DNA from: Phlegmacium glaucopus
Taxonomy: Eukaryota; Basidiomycota; Agaricomycetes; Agaricales; Cortinariaceae
DNA: 12,091 nucleotides
Reading direction: 5' to 3'
NCBI GenBank assembly: GCA_015039465.1
Contig: MU130625.1
Coordinates: 1 to 12,091 of the forward strand
This document shows, in pieces, positions 9,324-12,091 of the stretch. Under the pieces are notes generated by a model. The model ran no database searches, had not been told where the DNA came from, and saw only the letters and a list, made by a program, of their open reading frames with translations. The first letter of the stretch is position 1. Every line of letters starts with the position of its first letter. Position numbers and translations under genes: made by a program.

Positions 9324-10274
9324 ATGGTAAATGCAAAAGCATCTTGATCTACCTTGACTCTAGCTTACTCTTTTGACAGATTGTAAGTGCAAAAGTATCT
9401 TGATCTGCCTTGATTCTAGCTTACTCTTTTTTAGTTTGTAAGTGCAAGACCAATTTTGATCTGCTATGACTCTAGTTTATTCTTTTGACAGGAGGCAAGT
9501 GCAAGACCATCTTGATCTGCCTTGACTCCATTTTACTCTTTTGACAGTGGGTAAGTGCAAGACCATCTTGATTTGCCTTGACTCTAGCTTACTTTTTTGA
9601 CAGATTGTAAGCACAAGACCATCTTGATCTGCCTTGACTGAAGCTTGCTCTTTTGACAGGAGGTAGATGCAAGACCATCTTGATCTCCCTTGACTCTGGC
9701 TTACTCTTTTGATAGTTTGTAAGTGCAAGACCATCTTAATCTGCCATGACTCTAGCTTATTATTTTGGCAGAGAGTAAGTGCAAGACTTTTTTAATCAAC
9801 CTCTAGCTTACTCTTTTGACAGAATGTAAGTGCAAGGCCATTATGATCTGTCTTGACTCTAGTTTACTCTTTTGACAGAGAGTAAGTTCAAGACCACCTT
9901 GATCTGTCTTGATTCTAGTTAATTCCTTTGACAGAGAGTAAGTGCAAGCACAGAGAAGTCTTTACTACTCTGTCATCTTCCTTTATTAAAATGTCTTCTT
10001 TCTTTGTATGTCATTGATGACAGGAAGTATGTGCAGGAAAGCTATGATCAATCACTATTCTTTTACTGATGTCATATGTATTTGGACAGTATGTAAGTGA
10101 ACTGATCATATCATTGTTGCTGGCATAACATTCTTTGGGCAGCATGTATGTGATGCATTGTATTTTACCTGCCATTTACTCCATGACATCTCTTTGTCAA
10201 CAGAATGTATGTGCAAACAGTTTGTGATCTGCCTTTTTCTCTGTTTACTTATGGAATACCATTATTTACAGAGG
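9324..10274 (+). other. Candidate 3-nt exons 35-51 (start, triplet, phase-0 residue)
   Basis: 9324 ATG Met (donor GTAAAT); 9380 ATT Ile; 9435 TTT Phe; 9492 GAG Glu (donor GCAAGT); 9548 TGG Trp; 9604 ATT Ile (donor GTAAGC); 9660 GAG Glu (donor GTAGAT); 9716 TTT Phe; 9772 AGA Arg; 9823 AAT Asn; 9879 AGA Arg; 9935 AGA Arg; 10024 GAA Glu (GTATGT); 10090 TAT Tyr; 10143 CAT His (GTATGT); 10204 AAT Asn (GTATGT); 10272 AGG Arg. The last five sit between introns of 86, 63, 50, 58 and 65 nt that no longer resemble the tandem repeat, yet keep AG, three bases and GTRNGT. Confidence 0.55.
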
Positions 10275-10304
10275 GTAAGTATTATAATTACTCTTAATAT
10301 TATT
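10275..10304 (+). other. Truncated 5' end of the last array intron
   Basis: A GTAAGT donor follows the triplet AGG, then AT-rich intron-like sequence runs up to the inferred LTR edge at about 10305. No branch site or acceptor lies between 10275 and the LTR. The original acceptor is probably on the far side of the copia element, outside this window. Confidence 0.45.
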
Positions 10305-10350
10305 TGTTACTGTCTGTATTAACATATGGTGATTTTTTTTTACATCAATT

Positions 10351-10497
10351 CTATAGAACAAAGTAACTCAGTCTCGGAATAAAAGACTATATATTTAGGT
10401 AATCTATACCTATAGAACAAAGTAACTGTAACTATGATCAGTCCAAGCTGTAATAGTAAAGTAGATAGTACGAACCTCAGTCTCGGAATAAAAGACT
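10351..10497. repeat. Internal direct repeats in the LTR
   Basis: An 18-bp sequence (CTATAGAACAAAGTAACT) occurs at 10351-10368 and again, identical, at 10410-10427. A 22-bp sequence at 10367-10388 recurs, identical, at 10476-10497. The left copies are joined together while the right copies are separated by about 50 bp. This suggests duplication of an LTR end followed by an internal deletion. Confidence 0.8.
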
Positions 10498-10502
10498 GAG
10501 GT
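10474..10502. repeat. Perfect 10-bp inverted repeat in the LTR
   Basis: ACCTCAGTCT (10474-10483) and AGACTGAGGT (10493-10502) are exact reverse complements around a 9-nt loop, CGGAATAAA. The loop contains AATAAA on the plus strand. It could be a transcription-factor dyad or an RNA hairpin; I cannot say which. Confidence 0.75.
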
Positions 10503-10656
10503 ATGGGATACAAATGATTGTAACATATATATGAAAGGGATTCCTTCATTCTCCGGGAACGACGGTAGCAATGGTTGGGAGGGAAATTTGTATGAGTAAT
10601 AAAACATAGATAAAAATACCTAAAATCTTTGTCATGCGCGGTTTGGGTATTCAACA

Positions 10657-10668
10657 CTCCCCCTCAAA
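10657..10668 (-). other. Polypurine tract of the copia element
   Basis: On the minus strand, GAGGGGGAG lies immediately before the LTR start TGTTGA and overlaps the pol stop codon (TGA at 10666-10664). This is the usual plus-strand priming site of Ty1/copia elements. Confidence 0.75.
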
Positions 10669-12091
10669 CCGTGCTAAGTCCTAGCGCAGAAGCGAAGTGT
10701 TTGGCTTTGACTGATGGTAACGCTTTGGTAAGCATATCGGCTGTCATGTCGTTCGTAGGGCAATAAACGAGTTTGATGGTTCCGGCCTCGATAATATAAC
10801 GGATAAAATGATAGCGAATGTCGATGTGTTTTGTGCGAGCATGATAGTGTCCGTCCTGTGCGAGTGCGATGGCAGATTTACTGTCGCTAAACAAAATTGT
10901 TGGAGTGTCGACGGATCCGAATAACTCGCTGATAAGACGTCGTAGCCAAACAGCTTCTTTTGCGGCGTGGGTAGCTGCGACGTACTCGGCTTCCGTTGTT
11001 GACAGAGTGACTAACTCTTGCTTCTTCGACGACCACGATACTGCCCCTCCATCTACCATGAAGGCGTAACCTGATATCGCCCTTCTGTGCTCTTGCGACG
11101 CCCCATCCGCATCAACATACCCCACTAGTCCTCTCGTCTCTCCACCATACATCAACTCCAGCTTCTTGGTTCCCAATAAATAACGAAATATTCGTTTTAC
11201 GGCTTCCCAATGGGTCCAGCCTGGGTTGTCTGCAAACTGGGCTACTGTCGACGTCGCGAATGCTATATCGGGTCTCGTACCCATAGCTGCATACATTAAT
11301 GAACCAACAGCTTCACGATAAGGCACGTTCTTCATTTTAATAATGTCTTCGATTTTACTGGGGCTTTGTGACTTTGACAGTGGTGCTGAGGGATCTATGG
11401 GGATCGATGATGGTTTGAGATCATCGAAATTGAATCGCGTGATTATGGACTTGATATATGCATGTTGGGATAAGGAAATGGTTTTATTGGCGAGATCGCG
11501 AGTGATCTTGATGCCGAGGAGCCAGTGGGCAGGTCCAAGGTCGGTAATCTTATATTTCTTGTTCATTTCAACCTTGAAGTTACTGATTAATTTTGTAGAG
11601 CTCCCCGTTACCATGCAGTCGTCGACATGGACTGCTAGTATGATGATGTCTTCTCCAATTTCTTTGTAGAAAACTCCGTGATCTGCTTCTGTCCTCTTGA
11701 ATCCCAAGTCGTCCAAGGCTCGGCACAATGCGTCGTACCAATTCTTTGCTCCCTGCTTCAACCCATACAAGGTTTTCAACAGCTTCCATACCCATCGTTG
11801 ACGGTCTTCCGTTTCGTGACCGATCGGTTGTTCGAGGTAAATGGTTTCATTTTCACCAAGTTCGCTGTTCAAGTATGCTGAATCGAAGTCAAAAGTATCG
11901 ACAGGCCATCCCTTGCGAGCAGCGATTGCGAGGAGGAGACGGAAGGAGGCTAGCTTTGCCACAGGTGCGTATGTCTCATAATAATCGATGCCGTAAATCT
12001 GAGTGAAGCCCTTAGCGACTAATCGAGCTTTGTACTTTTCAATTTCGCCTGCAGCATTCTTCTTGATGCGTAATACCCATCGACAGTCAAC
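10664..12091 (-). CDS. Ty1/copia Pol, C-terminal part: reverse transcriptase and RNase H
   Basis: Copies retroelement RNA into DNA (RT) and removes the RNA strand (RNase H) inside virus-like particles. The frame is open from the window edge at 12091 to TGA at 10666-10664, 475 residues, so the N-terminal part (gag, protease, integrase, start of RT) lies outside. RT motifs in order: KARLVAKGFTQ, ETYAPVAK, FDFDSAYLNSEL, LYGLKQGAKNWYD and the catalytic HVDD (about residues 155-158, with His where YVDD is common). RNase H motifs: VGYVDADGA (about 325), TLSTTEAEYVAA (about 365) and LFSDSKSAIALAQD (about 403), then ARTKHIDIRYHFIR and MLTKALP. No stop or frameshift is visible, so the copy is probably young and possibly active. 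Confidence 0.93.
   Translation of the reverse strand, partial: VDCRWVLRIKKNAAGEIEKYKARLVAKGFTQIYGIDYYETYAPVAKLASFRLLLAIAARKGWPVDTFDFDSAYLNSELGENETIYLEQPIGHETEDRQRWVWKLLKTLYGLKQGAKNWYDALCRALDDLGFKRTEADHGVFYKEIGEDIIILAVHVDDCMVTGSSTKLISNFKVEMNKKYKITDLGPAHWLLGIKITRDLANKTISLSQHAYIKSIITRFNFDDLKPSSIPIDPSAPLSKSQSPSKIEDIIKMKNVPYREAVGSLMYAAMGTRPDIAFATSTVAQFADNPGWTHWEAVKRIFRYLLGTKKLELMYGGETRGLVGYVDADGASQEHRRAISGYAFMVDGGAVSWSSKKQELVTLSTTEAEYVAATHAAKEAVWLRRLISELFGSVDTPTILFSDSKSAIALAQDGHYHARTKHIDIRYHFIRYIIEAGTIKLVYCPTNDMTADMLTKALPSVKAKHFASALGLSTV

Larger units (their letters stand above)
7471..9943 (+). repeat. Tandem repeat, 56-bp period, intron-shaped unit (about 45 copies)
   Basis: The consensus unit is a 53-nt intron-like body plus three variable bases. 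The body runs GTAAGT, then GCAAGACCATCTTGATCTGCC, then TTGACTCTAGCTTACTC and TTTTGACAG. Copies differ by scattered substitutions and a few indels (bodies of 47-62 nt), so the array is not newly homogenised. The strongest conservation falls on GTAAGT, the CTTAC branch-like site (A about 12 nt before the AG) and the CAG/TAG. The three bases between CAG and GTAAGT are the most variable positions. Reading frames across it on either strand are by-products of the repeat. Confidence 0.9.
7297..10274 (+). other. Array of about 51 candidate single-codon (3-nt) exons separated by short introns
   Basis: Each unit reads branch-like CTTAC, then TTTTGACAG (3' splice site), exactly three bases, then GTAAGT (5' splice site). 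I counted 51 such triplets from 7403-7405 to 10272-10274. AG is present in all 51 and the AG-to-donor spacing is 3 in all 51. By my count the donor is GTAAGT in 35, another GT form (GTATGT, GTGAGT, GTAAGC, GTAGGT, GTAAGA, GTAAAT, GTAGAT) in 13, GCAAGT in 2 and CTAAGT in 1. Introns are 47-86 nt, mostly 53. The upstream GTPase exon ends in phase 0, and in that phase the triplets give 51 sense codons. The simplest reading is that they encode the GTPase's C-terminal tail. Splicing is not proven: the stretch could be one long intron filled with decoy or nested splice sites. The sites are seen directly; the coding role is inferred. Confidence 0.6.
10305..10656 (-). mobile_element. 3' LTR of the Ty1/copia element
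   Basis: On the minus strand the LTR begins TGTTGAATACCC directly after the polypurine tract, a classic copia junction. The far edge is inferred at 10305, where the minus strand ends GTAACA, giving a TGTT...AACA inverted terminus and an LTR of about 352 bp. That edge is tentative because the 5' LTR and target-site duplication lie outside the window. The plus strand of the LTR carries a TTAAC branch-like site (10319-10323), a T-run and CTATAG (10351-10356), so it could serve as a 3' splice site for transcripts entering from the left. Confidence 0.6.

Noticed and set aside
9477..9734. Minus-strand open frame of 85 codons with a repetitive protein
   Set aside because: It is only the reverse translation of five consecutive 56-bp units, with no independent start context or family resemblance; the periodic protein is a product of the repeat.
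7471..9943. CRISPR-like array of repeats with short variable spacers
   Set aside because: The variable part is only 3 nt, the constant part is a full intron with branch site and splice sites, and the context is a spliced eukaryotic genome.
10340..10657. Minus-strand 105-codon open frame
   Set aside because: It lies inside the copia LTR and starts at the LTR terminus; no protein resemblance.

Overview
The window looks like an accessory, transposon-rich stretch of an Agaricomycete (mushroom-forming basidiomycete) genome. The reasons are the dense, very short introns (47-80 nt, GTRNGT...CTNAC...YAG), a Plavaka/KDZ-type DNA transposon with its divergent partner gene, a P-loop GTPase of the kind expanded in basidiomycetes, and a Ty1/copia retroelement. 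No tRNA, rRNA or CRISPR was seen.

Layout. (1) Positions 113-2313, minus strand: a six-exon gene for an uncharacterised protein of the type found beside KDZ/Plavaka transposases. It has one in-frame TGA. (2) Positions 2440-5710, plus strand: a nine-exon Plavaka-like transposase with an N-terminal C2H2 finger, almost complete but carrying one in-frame TGA and a 1-nt frameshift at its extreme C-terminus. The two genes diverge from a 126-bp spacer and look like one dead element. (3) Positions 6067-7296, plus strand: an intact seven-exon GTPase gene (G1 GRANAGKTT, G3 DSHG, G4 TKTD) that remains open to its last splice donor. (4) Positions 7403-10274: the striking part. About 51 consecutive units each place a 3' splice site (CTTAC...TTTTGACAG), exactly three variable bases, and a 5' splice site (mostly GTAAGT). 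The core is a tandem array with a 56-bp period (53-nt intron plus 3 nt), and diverged units at both ends keep the same architecture. (5) Positions 10305-12091, minus strand: the 3' LTR, polypurine tract and RT/RNase H of a copia element, which appears to have inserted into the last array intron.

Main hypothesis. The array is not an inert minisatellite but a run of single-codon (3-nt) exons forming the 3' part of the GTPase gene. The last GTPase exon ends in phase 0. The 51 triplets read in that phase contain no stop, while the two other phases meet stops early. All 51 AG acceptors and the 3-nt spacing are invariant. If spliced, roughly 2.9 kb of DNA would encode about 51 residues, one per exon, and any subset could be skipped without changing frame. 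The alternatives are a decoy or nested-intron array inside one long intron, or a recently amplified introner-like repeat. Long-read cDNA would decide between these.
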